Counted from the stretch's first letter, positions 35,713 to 45,495 are shown. The stretch is 64,000 nt of DNA from Dethiothermospora halolimnae (GCF_037577855.1 NZ_JBAKFX010000018.1:1-64000); one strand, 5' to 3'. Translations and numbers: made by a program. Notes: a model not told the origin generated them from the letters alone.

Positions 35713-35944
35713 AAATCAGCCTTGGCTGATATAACATATAATAAACAGCCATTAAACTTTGCATCAACAACGACCATTAACTATTAACTCTTAACTAGAA
35801 AAAGTAATAGCTTCGATTTTAATCGAAGGTCACCACAATTTTCAACTGTCAATTGTCAATTAATTAAAGGGGGGGATGAAAACAAAAAACAAGTAGATTC
35901 AAATTCATTCGAAGGTTTCCATTGGTAAATTAAATAATATTAAA

Positions 35945-36090
35945 GCGCCAGGACTTAGAGGGGACCCCTTTAAGTTGACGAGGACATGGTTTAGCGAAGG
36001 TCGGCGGATGCCATGCGGTGTTACTACCATCGATAGATGCCGGACAAAACACATAAGTGATTATGTGCACAAATAACGGTTGAGTAGTTA
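35945..36090 (+). ncRNA. glmS ribozyme (GlcN6P-sensing self-cleaving riboswitch)
   Basis: Conserved segments in order: cleavage site A/GCGCC at 35944/35945, TTAAGTTGACGAGG (pseudoknot region), GGCGGATGCCATGCGGTGT-like core, TGCCGGACAAAACACAT, and the P4 region with TATGTGCACAAATAAC. It lies about 150-290 nt upstream of glmS, the standard position. Glucosamine-6-phosphate activates cleavage and lowers glmS mRNA. The sequence AAAAAACCAACTTAGGGTGG plus T-run (36090-36117) after the core can form a small hairpin. Confidence 0.95.
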
Positions 36091-36234
36091 AAAAACCAAC
36101 TTAGGGTGGGTTTTTTTGTGATACGCAAAAAGTTTTAATTCAAAGGTTTTGATGGATACGGAAGCCATCAACTAAGGTTTATATTAAGTAATCTGTAACT
36201 TGAAAAATAAATATGGAAAGGTGGAATAAATTAA

Positions 36235-38061
36235 ATGTGTGGTATAGTTGGATATATAGGAGATAATAAAGCGGAGAATATTTTAATAGATGGATTAGCA
36301 AAGTTAGAATACAGGGGATATGACTCAGCAGGAATAGCTGTATTAAGGGATAGTAAACTAGTAATAAGAAAATATAAAGGTAGACTATCTGTACTAGAAG
36401 AAAAGCTTAATAAAGAAAATCTAAGTTCTAATGTGGGAATAGGTCATACAAGATGGGCAACCCATGGAGAACCATCAGATGCAAACTCTCATCCCCATGC
36501 CAATGGGAATGACACAATAGCAGTTGTGCACAACGGGATTATAGAAAACTTTATGGAACTAAGGGAACAACTAGAAGAGGAAGGTTATAAATTTAAATCG
36601 GAAACAGATACAGAAGTAATATCCCATCTTATAGATTATTACTATAAGGGAGATATACTTGAGGCTGTAAGAAGGGCAATCAAAAGACTAGAAGGAGCTT
36701 ATGCTATCGCAGTTACATCTAAGGATGAACCGGATAAATTAATAGCAGTAAGAAAAGACAGTCCATTAATTATAGGAATAGGAAATAATGAAAACTTTAT
36801 AGCATCTGATATACCTGCCATATTAAAATATACAAGAAATGTATATATATTAGATGATGGAGAAATGGCAGTTATTAAAAAGAATGAAATAGAATTAATG
36901 AATATAGAGGGAGATAAAATAGATAAAGAAGTGTTTAATGTAACATGGGATGTGGAATCAGCAGAAAAAGGTGGATATGACCACTTTATGATAAAGGAAA
37001 TATATGAGCAACCAAAGGCCCTTAAAGAAACTCTATCTCCTAGGATAAATGATAAAAAGGAAATCAACTTAGACGGAATAAACTTAACGAAGGAAGAAAT
37101 AGAGAAGTTTAGCAGAGTCTATATAATAGCTTGTGGTACTGCATACCATGCAGGGCTATTAGGAAAATCCTTAATTCAGAAGTATGTAAAGATACCCGTA
37201 ATAACTGATGTTGCATCGGAATTTAGATATAGTGATCCATTTATAGATGAGAACACCCTTATGATAGTAGTAAGTCAATCAGGGGAAACGGCAGACACAT
37301 TAGCGGCACTAAGGCTTGCTAAAGAAAATAAAGCAAGGGTTATGGCAGTTACCAATGTGGTAGGAAGTACTATTTCAAGGGAAGCGGATGATGTAATATA
37401 TACTTGGGCAGGACCAGAAATAGCAGTTGCTTCAACAAAGGCATATACAACTCAAATGTTATCCTTTGGATTAATAGCCCTTGATATGGCAATAAAGAAA
37501 GGAACATTATCAAAAGCGGAGGCAGATAAAGTAATAGATGAGCTAATTAGTGCATCAGATAAAGTAAAAAGTATACTAGAAGATGTTAAATTAACAGAGG
37601 AAGCAGCAGAAGAAATATATAACAAAGAAAATGTATTCTTTATAGGTAGGGGAATAGACTATGATGTTGCTAGAGAAGGATCATTAAAACTTAAAGAAAT
37701 ATCATATATTCACTCAGAAGCAATTCAAGCAGGGGAGTTAAAGCACGGAACATTGGCCCTTATAGAAAAAGGAACTCCAGTGATAGCCCTTGCTACTCAA
37801 GATAAATTATACGATAAAATGCTAAGTAATATGAAAGAAGTAAAAGCTAGAGGAGCCCATGTAATAGCAGTTGCTAAAAAAGGAAATAAAGAAGTAGAAA
37901 AATCAGCAGATAAAGTAATATACATTCCAGATGTATTAGATGAATTAGCATCTATACTAAGTGTCATACCTTTACAATTATTATCATATTATGTAGCAGT
38001 AAAAAGAGGTTGTGATGTTGATAAACCAAGGAATCTCGCCAAAAGTGTTACTGTGGAGTAA
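36235..38061 (+). CDS. glmS: Glutamine--fructose-6-phosphate aminotransferase (isomerizing)
   Basis: 608 residues. N-terminal Ntn glutaminase with nucleophile Cys2 (MCGIVGYIGD), GHTRWATHG and HNGIIEN, and two SIS domains (IACGTAYHAG, VSQSGETADT, GRGIDYDVAREGSLKLKEISYIHSEAIQAGELKHG). C-terminus DKPRNLAKSVTVE is diagnostic. It makes glucosamine-6-P for cell-wall synthesis, supplying GlmM. Regulated by the upstream ribozyme. Confidence 0.97.
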   Translation: MCGIVGYIGDNKAENILIDGLAKLEYRGYDSAGIAVLRDSKLVIRKYKGRLSVLEEKLNKENLSSNVGIGHTRWATHGEPSDANSHPHANGNDTIAVVHNGIIENFMELREQLEEEGYKFKSETDTEVISHLIDYYYKGDILEAVRRAIKRLEGAYAIAVTSKDEPDKLIAVRKDSPLIIGIGNNENFIASDIPAILKYTRNVYILDDGEMAVIKKNEIELMNIEGDKIDKEVFNVTWDVESAEKGGYDHFMIKEIYEQPKALKETLSPRINDKKEINLDGINLTKEEIEKFSRVYIIACGTAYHAGLLGKSLIQKYVKIPVITDVASEFRYSDPFIDENTLMIVVSQSGETADTLAALRLAKENKARVMAVTNVVGSTISREADDVIYTWAGPEIAVASTKAYTTQMLSFGLIALDMAIKKGTLSKAEADKVIDELISASDKVKSILEDVKLTEEAAEEIYNKENVFFIGRGIDYDVAREGSLKLKEISYIHSEAIQAGELKHGTLALIEKGTPVIALATQDKLYDKMLSNMKEVKARGAHVIAVAKKGNKEVEKSADKVIYIPDVLDELASILSVIPLQLLSYYVAVKRGCDVDKPRNLAKSVTVE

Positions 38062-38123
38062 GTATTTCCTGGGAAATTTGTCGGTTGGGAAATATAAAAA
38101 TATAAGATAATATCATAATTAAA

Positions 38124-38172
38124 GTCATATAAATTTAGACTAAAAAGATCTAAGTTTATATGGCTTTTTTGT
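38124..38172 (+). terminator. Terminator of glmS
   Basis: GTCATATAAATTTAGA and TCTAAGTTTATATGGC form a long stem with G-U pairs, followed by TTTTTT. Confidence 0.8.
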
Positions 38173-38340
38173 ATAATAATTAATTATTTATAAAAATAAA
38201 GGATCATATATGGACTTTGTCATATGTGTTTTTGAGTTAATTTCCATAATTTAAAATATAACTTAATGCTTTATTAGCCTAAAATAGGGTAAATAAAAAG
38301 TAAATTATATTCAACTAGAAAAGGGGGAGGTGGGGATGGC

Positions 38341-39549
38341 ATGAACATAATATCTTTTTTCGGTCTAATAAGGGAAATATTTAAAAAAGGAAAGCCTGAC
38401 TTGGAAAAAATCGAAGAGAAGGGGCTGTTAGCAGTAAAGATAGGTCAAGTGTTTGCCCTTAGGATTGACTTTTTATCTCCTGAAAAGTGTACTTATCTTT
38501 CTAAATTATATCAAGATAATAGTTTTTTACCTAAGGAAGACTACGAAGTATTAATAAAAAGATATACAGGACCCTATTGGAGAGACAGATTTTTAAGTAT
38601 AGAGGAAAAGCCCCTTGCCAGTGCATCAATAGCCCAAGTTCATAGGGGGAAATTGCATACAGGAGAAGATATTGTAATTAAACTTGTTAAGAAGGATTTT
38701 GTTAGTGATTTTAAGCAAGATGTTAATAAAGTGACCTCATTATTTAAATTTATAACTTTTTTCTATCCAAAGTTAAGAAGAGTAGCTAATCCTGTGGAAT
38801 TACTTAAAATGATTAAAGATGATACTTTATCAGAGCTAGATTTAAACAATGAAATTAAAAATCAAAATATTCTTAAAAAAATTTATAATAATAATAAAGC
38901 TAAGTTTGATTTGAGTGATTTAAAGTTTCCAAAAGCTTATAAAAACTTATCCAATGAAAGGGTTTTAGTGACAGAGGAAATAAAGGGAGAGACATTTGAG
39001 AAATTATTACAAAGAAATGAACTGCCCTATGAACAACTATTAAAGTTGTTTCATATACATGGATTTTATATGTTTGTTATAGGAACTTTCCATGGTGATC
39101 TTCATCCAGGAAATATTATGCTTAAAGATGACAAAATATATTTTATAGATTGCGGAGCCATAGGACAAGTATCTAAAAACTTAAGGGTAGGTCTCTTTAG
39201 ATTTATGAAACATTTAAGCTACTATGAGTTTGAAAGCTGTGCTAAAAGTTTAAATGACATGTCAGATGTTAAGTTAAAAAAAGATGACTTTAAAAAGTTC
39301 CAAAAAGATTTTTTAAAGTTATATAAAGACTTTCCTAATAAAACAGTGTCGGAGGTAAGTCTGACAAAACAGATGATGGCAACAATAAAGCTTGGAGTTA
39401 ATCATGGTATGGATTTTAATAAAAATATATTTTCCATAATAAAAAGTCTAATGTATTTAGATGGTATGGTTATAAGGTGCAATCCAGATGCAGTATTGAT
39501 GAAAGATATGAGGGCTAATGTAGAAGAGTTAGAGAAAACAATAGACTAA
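38341..39549 (+). CDS. AarF/UbiB/ABC1-family kinase-like protein
   Basis: 402 residues with ABC1-family marks: KIGQVFALRIDFLSPEKC (the KxGQ-type motif), PLASASIAQVHRG (alanine-rich nucleotide loop), VVIKLV-like IVIKLVKKDF, GTFHGDLHPGNIMLKD and YFIDCGAIGQ. UbiB-type proteins are atypical kinases linked to isoprenoid-lipid (quinone) metabolism. This short form lacks membrane helices at its C-terminus. It lies 10-16 nt upstream of a CrtI-like oxidoreductase, suggesting one pathway acting on an isoprenoid or related lipid. Substrate unknown. Confidence 0.85.
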   Translation: MNIISFFGLIREIFKKGKPDLEKIEEKGLLAVKIGQVFALRIDFLSPEKCTYLSKLYQDNSFLPKEDYEVLIKRYTGPYWRDRFLSIEEKPLASASIAQVHRGKLHTGEDIVIKLVKKDFVSDFKQDVNKVTSLFKFITFFYPKLRRVANPVELLKMIKDDTLSELDLNNEIKNQNILKKIYNNNKAKFDLSDLKFPKAYKNLSNERVLVTEEIKGETFEKLLQRNELPYEQLLKLFHIHGFYMFVIGTFHGDLHPGNIMLKDDKIYFIDCGAIGQVSKNLRVGLFRFMKHLSYYEFESCAKSLNDMSDVKLKKDDFKKFQKDFLKLYKDFPNKTVSEVSLTKQMMATIKLGVNHGMDFNKNIFSIIKSLMYLDGMVIRCNPDAVLMKDMRANVEELEKTID

Positions 39550-39565
39550 AGTTAGGGGGATGATT

Positions 39566-41080
39566 ATGACAAAAAAAGTATCTATTATAGGAGCTGGACC
39601 AGGAGGTTTAACATCGGCAATGATTTTAGCTAATCAAGGCTATGATGTAACAGTATTTGAAAAACAGGATTATATAGGTGGACGAACATCATCTTTTACT
39701 CTAAATAACTATACCTTTGATTTAGGGCCTACATTTTTAATGATGGATTATATTTTAAAAGAGATATTTGAAAATACAGGTAGAGATTTAGAGGATTATA
39801 TCGATATAAAAGAAATTGATCCCCTTTATAGACTAGTATTTAAAGGAAAAAGGGAGTTTTACCCAACTAGGGACCAACAGGTTATGGTTAAGGAAATAGA
39901 AGAGATGTTTCCTGGTAATGGAGAAGGTTATAAAAAATTCATGAAAAAGGAAAAAGAGAAATTTGAAAAGTTAATTCCATGCTTACAAGTGCCATATGGA
40001 AGAAGAAGAGATTTTCTTACTAAAAGATTCCTTAGATCCATTGGCTATTTAGATGCCCATATAAGCCTTTATGATAAGTTAGGAGAGTATTTTAATGATG
40101 ATGATCTTAAAATAGCTTTTACATTTCAGTCTAAATATTTAGGTATGTCTCCATGGGAATGTCCAGGAACCTTTAGTATTTTGTCATATATAGAACATGG
40201 AGGGGGAATATATCATGTAATGGGGGGACTTAATCAGATTACAAAGGCTATGGCGAAAGTGGTTGAAGAAGAAGGTGGAGAGATTAAATTATCCACTGCT
40301 GTAGATAAAGTTATTATAGAAAATGGAAAGGCAATAGGGGTGAAGCTAGAAAATGGAGACATAGAGTATAGTGACCATGTTGTATTAAATGCTGATTTTG
40401 CCCATGCAATGAATAATTTAGTAGAGGATAAACATAAGAAGAAATATACTAATAAGAAACTAGAAGAAAAGAAATATTCTTGCTCTACATTTATGCTGTA
40501 TTTAGGTGTGGATAAGATATATGATATTCCCCATCATAATATAATTTTTTCTGATGACTATAAAAAGAACGTAGACGAAATAACAAAATATAAAATATTA
40601 TCTGAGGATCCGTCTATATATATTCAAAATGCAAGTGTTAGTGACTCTAGCCTGGCACCGGAAGGGAAGTCCACCATTTATGTCCTAGTACCTGTGGCTA
40701 ATAATAGTGGCAATATTAACTGGAAAGAAGAAAAATCAAAATTAAGGGAAAAAGTTCTAGATATTATGGAAAATAAAGCAGGATTAAAGGATATAAGGGA
40801 GCATATAGAAGTGGAAAGGATAATAACTCCCATAGAATGGGAAGAAGAAAAAGACGTATATAGGGGAGCAGTTTTCAATCTAGCCCATAATGTTGGTCAA
40901 ATGTTATACTTTAGGCCCCATAATGAATTTGAAGAATTTGAGAATTGTTATTTAGTAGGAGGAGGAACCCATCCCGGCAGCGGGTTGCCAACTATATTTG
41001 AATCGGGAAAAATATCATCTAAATTAATAATGAAAAAGGATGGTATTAAGGTTAAAGAAAAAGTAACAAGTAAAGCTTAA
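39566..41080 (+). CDS. CrtI/phytoene desaturase-like FAD oxidoreductase
   Basis: About 504 residues: VSIIGAGPGGLTSAMILANQGYDVTVFEKQDYIGGRTSSF is the FAD-binding start, with YTFDLGPTFLMMD, GGGIYHVMGGLNQITKAMAKVVEEEGGEI and a C-terminal FAD motif YLVGGGTHPGSGLPTIFESGKI, all typical of CrtI/CrtN/CrtO amine-oxidase-type desaturases and isomerases. ATG 39566 has the better spacing to AGGGGG. No phytoene or squalene synthase gene is adjacent, so a carotenoid role is only one option. Confidence 0.85.
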   Translation: MTKKVSIIGAGPGGLTSAMILANQGYDVTVFEKQDYIGGRTSSFTLNNYTFDLGPTFLMMDYILKEIFENTGRDLEDYIDIKEIDPLYRLVFKGKREFYPTRDQQVMVKEIEEMFPGNGEGYKKFMKKEKEKFEKLIPCLQVPYGRRRDFLTKRFLRSIGYLDAHISLYDKLGEYFNDDDLKIAFTFQSKYLGMSPWECPGTFSILSYIEHGGGIYHVMGGLNQITKAMAKVVEEEGGEIKLSTAVDKVIIENGKAIGVKLENGDIEYSDHVVLNADFAHAMNNLVEDKHKKKYTNKKLEEKKYSCSTFMLYLGVDKIYDIPHHNIIFSDDYKKNVDEITKYKILSEDPSIYIQNASVSDSSLAPEGKSTIYVLVPVANNSGNINWKEEKSKLREKVLDIMENKAGLKDIREHIEVERIITPIEWEEEKDVYRGAVFNLAHNVGQMLYFRPHNEFEEFENCYLVGGGTHPGSGLPTIFESGKISSKLIMKKDGIKVKEKVTSKA

Positions 41081-41370
41081 AATAATCTATCATAGTAATA
41101 TTTAGTAAAAGGTATACTAGAATAATTGTAACAACTATTATGTCTATGGTCCTAATTTTTATAGGGATAGTTATTAGATTTAAAAATAAATATATAGCTA
41201 AAAAGTAGGGTTAAACTAAAACTAACCTTACTTTTATAATTTCCATAAAAACATAGATAGTTTTGAAAAGTGAATTAGATAAAAAATACAAATTGACAAT
41301 ATTCGACCAATTAAATATAATCAAAGTTAGATATGAATTTTAAATATACTTAATTGGATGGGAGACTTTT

Positions 41371-43422
41371 ATGAAAAATATAATAGATATTATAAATTTG
41401 AATATAGAAGAAAACTCTATTAGCCCAAAGAGAATAGGAATGAAAATAGTAGGGATATATTTATTTGTTGGTGTGCTATGGGTTGGATTATCAGATAAAA
41501 TTTTATCAATGATCTTTAGTAATTTTAGTATATATGGTAAAGTACAATTATTCAAAGGGTGGCTCTTTGTTATATTAACAGCTATCTTATTATTTCAGTT
41601 GATTTATAATAGCTTAAAAAAAATCAAGAAATTAATATATAAGGTGAATGAAAGTAATGAAGAGTTAAATACACTGAATGAAGAATTAATTGCTGTAGAA
41701 GATGAGCTGGAAGATAAAATATTAGCATTAGATGATATGAAAACTCAACTTAAAAATGAGAGGGATTTTGCCAATAACATACTAGATGGAGGTAATTTGT
41801 CCATTATCATATGGACCTTAGACGGAGTAGTTGTTGATATAAATCAATATACTTTGGAGTTATTAGGATACAATAGGGATGAAGTATTATACAAGAAGCT
41901 TTTTGATAGTATTGTACCAAAGGAAGAGATGGATAGTATAAAGTATGTATTAGATAATATAGAAGAAAATAGATTTTTAAATGATTTTGAAAATAAAGTT
42001 ATAGCAAAGGATAAAACTGAATTTATATTTTTATGGAATAATAATATTATTAAAGGTACTGATAATAAAAAATATATAGCATCCTTTGGGGTAGATATAA
42101 CAAAGCAAAGGCTTCAAGAAAGAAAGATATTTAATTTAGCCTATTATGACTCCTTGACAGGACTAAATAATAGGTCTAAATTAGAAAGAATGATTAATGA
42201 ATATTTACAAGATGATGATATAGAAAATTTTGCAATAATATATTTTGACTTAGATAATTTCAAGAATATTAATGATACATATGGACATACTTATGGAGAT
42301 AATTTATTAAAAAGTATATCACAAAAACTGCTGAAATTAACGAACGATAATATTATGTTATTTAGGTTAGGTGGAGATGAGTTTTTATATGTGTATAAAA
42401 ACTATTCAAACAAAAAAGAAGTAGATATTCTAAGAAAAAAAATAATGAATGTATTCAAAAATCAATGGAGCATAGAAAATTATGAATTTTATATAAGTAT
42501 AAGTGTTGGTATATGTTATTATCCTGAACATGGAAATACTTATACTGAGTTGTTACGTAATGCAGATACTGCGATGTATAATGCCAAAAGAAATGAAAAA
42601 GGTACCTTTAGGGTTTTTGATAAAAATATGTATTGTGAAATCAAAAATACTGTTGAACTTGAAAAGGATTTAAGAAAGGCCATATTAAATGAAGAATTTT
42701 ATTTAAATTTTCAACCGATAGTAGATTTAAGTACAGGGAAAATAAGGTCATTTGAAACCTTAATTAGATGGCATCATCCCCATAAGGGATTTATACCTCC
42801 TAATAAATTTATTGATTCAGCGGAAAAAAATGGACTTATATATATTATTGGAAATTGGGTTATAAGTGAAGTATTTAAGATTCAAAGACAGAGGAAAAAA
42901 GAGAATAAAAAGGATATTAAGATATCAATTAATCTTTCTCCAAATCAGTTGGACCATGAATCATTTATAGAATTTTTAGAAGATCAAGTAGAGGTATATG
43001 ACATAGATACAAGTTTAATTGAGTTTGAAATAACCGAGATGTCCCTTATAAAAGATTTCGATAAAGCGGTTATTAAACTTAATAAGATGAAAATTATGGG
43101 ATTTAGTATAGCCCTTGATGATTTTGGAACTGGATTCTCTTCTATAAACTATTTAAGGAAGTTACCTATAGATTATATAAAAATAGATAAATCCTATATA
43201 GATAATATACATACTACTTTAAAGGATTTAAACTTGGTTAATATAATTATACAAATGAAAGAAATATTTAATTATAAGATTATAGCAGAGGGTATCGAAT
43301 ATGATAGACAGGAAACATTGTTAAAAAATCTTAGATGTGATTATGGACAAGGTTATTTGTTTTATAAGCCTATGGGGTATGACAAGCTCAATGAGATACC
43401 AGAGGAAAATATATGGGAATAG
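41371..43422 (+). CDS. Membrane-bound PAS-GGDEF-EAL protein (c-di-GMP turnover)
   Basis: 683 residues: two N-terminal membrane helices (about 29-85), a coiled coil (NESNEELNTLNEELIAVEDEL), PAS (about 140-245), GGDEF with intact GGDEF at 334-338, and EAL-type domain whose first motif reads ETL (FETLIRW) but which keeps ISINLSPNQL, FEITEMSL, DDFGTGFSS and the IAEGIE/GYLFYKP ends. Could both make and degrade c-di-GMP; the balance cannot be judged from sequence. The 290 nt before it are AT-rich with no certain gene. Confidence 0.9.
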   Translation: MKNIIDIINLNIEENSISPKRIGMKIVGIYLFVGVLWVGLSDKILSMIFSNFSIYGKVQLFKGWLFVILTAILLFQLIYNSLKKIKKLIYKVNESNEELNTLNEELIAVEDELEDKILALDDMKTQLKNERDFANNILDGGNLSIIIWTLDGVVVDINQYTLELLGYNRDEVLYKKLFDSIVPKEEMDSIKYVLDNIEENRFLNDFENKVIAKDKTEFIFLWNNNIIKGTDNKKYIASFGVDITKQRLQERKIFNLAYYDSLTGLNNRSKLERMINEYLQDDDIENFAIIYFDLDNFKNINDTYGHTYGDNLLKSISQKLLKLTNDNIMLFRLGGDEFLYVYKNYSNKKEVDILRKKIMNVFKNQWSIENYEFYISISVGICYYPEHGNTYTELLRNADTAMYNAKRNEKGTFRVFDKNMYCEIKNTVELEKDLRKAILNEEFYLNFQPIVDLSTGKIRSFETLIRWHHPHKGFIPPNKFIDSAEKNGLIYIIGNWVISEVFKIQRQRKKENKKDIKISINLSPNQLDHESFIEFLEDQVEVYDIDTSLIEFEITEMSLIKDFDKAVIKLNKMKIMGFSIALDDFGTGFSSINYLRKLPIDYIKIDKSYIDNIHTTLKDLNLVNIIIQMKEIFNYKIIAEGIEYDRQETLLKNLRCDYGQGYLFYKPMGYDKLNEIPEENIWE

Positions 43423-43600
43423 AAAGGAGATGAAAGTCTTCTTTTTTCTTGTTAATAGATATATGCTTCCTTGTATAAAGTTAATAATATATTAGCTATT
43501 TTATAGTATAAATCCAATATAAATTGTAGAAAGTTTAACAATTGTGAAAACGTTATTGTAAAACTTATTAACTAATGTTAAAATGATAATAAGAAAAATT

Positions 43601-43742
43601 GATACTTTCTTGGCAATGTTAACCTCTTTTATAGAATAGTTAACATTAATAAGTATCTATAAGATAACTAAATAGCTCAATATCGACCCGGCAATGGTTT
43701 ATGAAAATATGTTTATTTAGCATAAACAGGTCAAGGTATGGA
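43601..43742 (+). promoter_or_regulatory. Two tandem leader hairpins upstream of the NCS2 permease
   Basis: Hairpin 1: GATACTT (43601-43607)/AAGTATC (43651-43657) around AATGTTAAC/GTTAACATT (43615-43623, 43639-43647). Hairpin 2: ATATC-GACC / GGTC-AA-GGTAT around GTTTATG/CATAAAC (about 43680-43739). Each has an asymmetric internal loop holding GGCAATG (43612-43618 and 43690-43696). It does not match the purine riboswitch consensus. Possible tandem aptamer; the remaining 43423-43600 spacer is AT-rich with nothing supported. Confidence 0.4.
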
Positions 43743-43872
43743 TGTAATTTTAAAGAAAACGTTTTTATTATAATGGTCTAATTCATTTCGTTTCCTAAAA
43801 GGATGTTTCTTTATTATGCAACCATAAATGACTTGAGTTTCTAGAAAACATTAAACTATTGGAGGGATTTTT

Positions 43873-45231
43873 TTGAGCAAAAAACAGAAAAGTAATTCGG
43901 TATTTGACTTGAATGGAAGACCGTCGGTTGGCAAAGCAATACCTTTATCAATTCAGCACGTTTTAGCTATGATAGTTGGTAACATAACCCCGGCCATTAT
44001 AATTGCAGGGGTAGTTGGAATGGGGTCAGCAGATAAGACTTCCCTTGTACAGGCTGCAATGTTTGTTGCAGGAATCGCTACTTTAATTCAGTTGTATCCT
44101 ATTTGGAAAGTAGGCTCAAGGTTACCTATTATTATGGGTGTAAGTTTTGCTTATGTGCCTACGTTAATTAGTTTAGGTAGTGAATATGGTATAGCAGGTA
44201 TTTTTGGTGCTCAGTTAGTAGGGGGACTTGTTGGTGTTTTAGTTGGTATATTTATTAAACCTTTAAGAAAGTTTTTTCCACCTATTGTTGCAGGGACAGT
44301 TGTATTAACTATAGGACTATCTTTATACCCAGTAGCTATTAATTATATCGGTGGTGGAGTAGGAGCTGAAAATTTTGGTTCCCTATTATATTTAGGAATA
44401 GCATTTATAACACTGGCAGTTGTACTAGTCTGTAATCACTTTGCAAAAGGGTATTTTAAGCTAGCTTCAATATTGGTTGGTATAGTTGTTGGTTATATTA
44501 TTTCTTTAATAGCCGGTATAGTAGATTTTGCTCCAGTACGTGAAGCCGCTTGGTTTGAATTACCTAAATTTGGTCATTTCGGTATGGAATTTCATGGACC
44601 AGCTATTTTTTCTATGGTTCTTATATATATTGTTAATTCAGTTCAAGCAGTTGGAGACTTTTCAGCCACAACAGTTGGTGGTTTAGGAAGACAGGTTACA
44701 GATGATGAGTTATCAGGAGGTATAATAGGTAATGGTCTTACAAGTGTAGTTGCATCTTTCTTTGGAGGTTTACCAACAGCTACATTTAGTCAAAATGTTG
44801 GTATAGTTGCAATGACAAAGGTAGTAAGTAGATTTGTTTTAGCTTTAGGGGCAGGATTTATATTACTTGCAGGATTTATACCTAAGTTTGGAGCATTAAT
44901 GACAACTATTCCCCAAAGTGTTCTTGGTGGAGCTACTATTACAGTATTTGCAATGATCACAATGACAGGGGTTAAACTTATTATTCAAGATGAATTATCG
45001 GGTAGAAATGTAACGGTTGTTGGATTAGCAGTGGCCCTTGGAATGGGAATAACTCAAGTTCCAGAAATACTATCTCAGTTTCCCCATGAAGTTACAGTTA
45101 TATTTGGAAACTCAGCGGTAGTTATAGCTACAATAGTGGCATTTGTATTAAATATAGTTTTACCTAAAAAGACTATAGCAGATGAAGAAAAAGAAAGAAA
45201 GGCAATGGAGGCAGAGCATGAAGTTGCTTAA
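43873..45231 (+). CDS. NCS2-family nucleobase permease (xanthine/uracil type)
   Basis: 452 residues, 12-14 membrane helices. NAT/NCS2 signature QNVGIVAMTKV (conserved QNxG...TK), N-terminal SIQHVLAMIVGNITPAIIIAG and PQSVLGGATITVF. Cation-coupled import of xanthine, uric acid or uracil; the QH motif in helix 1 is typical. Long 450-nt leader with candidate RNA structure. TTG start after GGAGGGA; own terminator. Confidence 0.88.
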   Translation: MSKKQKSNSVFDLNGRPSVGKAIPLSIQHVLAMIVGNITPAIIIAGVVGMGSADKTSLVQAAMFVAGIATLIQLYPIWKVGSRLPIIMGVSFAYVPTLISLGSEYGIAGIFGAQLVGGLVGVLVGIFIKPLRKFFPPIVAGTVVLTIGLSLYPVAINYIGGGVGAENFGSLLYLGIAFITLAVVLVCNHFAKGYFKLASILVGIVVGYIISLIAGIVDFAPVREAAWFELPKFGHFGMEFHGPAIFSMVLIYIVNSVQAVGDFSATTVGGLGRQVTDDELSGGIIGNGLTSVVASFFGGLPTATFSQNVGIVAMTKVVSRFVLALGAGFILLAGFIPKFGALMTTIPQSVLGGATITVFAMITMTGVKLIIQDELSGRNVTVVGLAVALGMGITQVPEILSQFPHEVTVIFGNSAVVIATIVAFVLNIVLPKKTIADEEKERKAMEAEHEVA

Positions 45232-45267
45232 AAAATGATACATGGCAAAAGCCATGTATCATTTTTT
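45230..45267 (+). terminator. Terminator of the NCS2 permease
   Basis: A 17-bp perfect stem ending ATACATGGC / GCCATGTAT with a 4-nt loop, then T-run. Confidence 0.92.
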
Positions 45268-45282
45268 TAAACTAAAAATATC

Positions 45283-45311
45283 TTGACATATTTATAACAG
45301 ATTAATATACT
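45283..45311 (+). promoter_or_regulatory. Sigma-A promoter of feoAB
   Basis: TTGACA (45283-45288) and TATACT (45306-45311) with a 17-bp spacer. The -10 box lies in the left arm of the long palindrome. Confidence 0.85.
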
Positions 45312-45349
45312 ATAGATAGTGATAACAGTTATCACTATCTATAGTATAT
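45305..45349. promoter_or_regulatory. Extended Fur-like operator, 22-1-22 palindrome
   Basis: Perfect 22-bp arms around a single A. The centre TGATAAC-A-GTTATCA (45320-45334) is the Fur 7-1-7 box TGATAAT-N-ATTATCA with one change per arm. It overlaps the -10 region and start site of the feoAB promoter, so an iron-loaded repressor would block transcription. The identity of the regulator is inferred from the box and from the iron-transport genes. Confidence 0.75.
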
Positions 45350-45495
45350 GTGTAAGTGAAAATTTAATAAATTTACATATTGTATTTGTGATTTGAATCA
45401 ATGAAATTATTACAGATTTTTTTTAAACTAATAATGAAAATAGATTTCAAATAAAATATATTATTAATAATCAAAATGGTGAGGAGGCAAGTTTG

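Noticed and set aside
41130..41208. Tiny hydrophobic ORF (MSMVLIFIGIVIRFKNKY...)
   Set aside because: No recognisable ribosome binding site at its ATG and only about 23 codons; could be chance in an AT-rich spacer.
42700..42760. Inactive EAL domain because of ETL motif
   Set aside because: The change at the middle residue occurs in active enzymes and the other metal-binding motifs are intact, so loss of activity cannot be claimed.
43423..43870. Purine riboswitch upstream of the NCS2 permease
   Set aside because: The conserved junction and loop-loop sequences of purine riboswitches are not present; only unassigned hairpins are seen.
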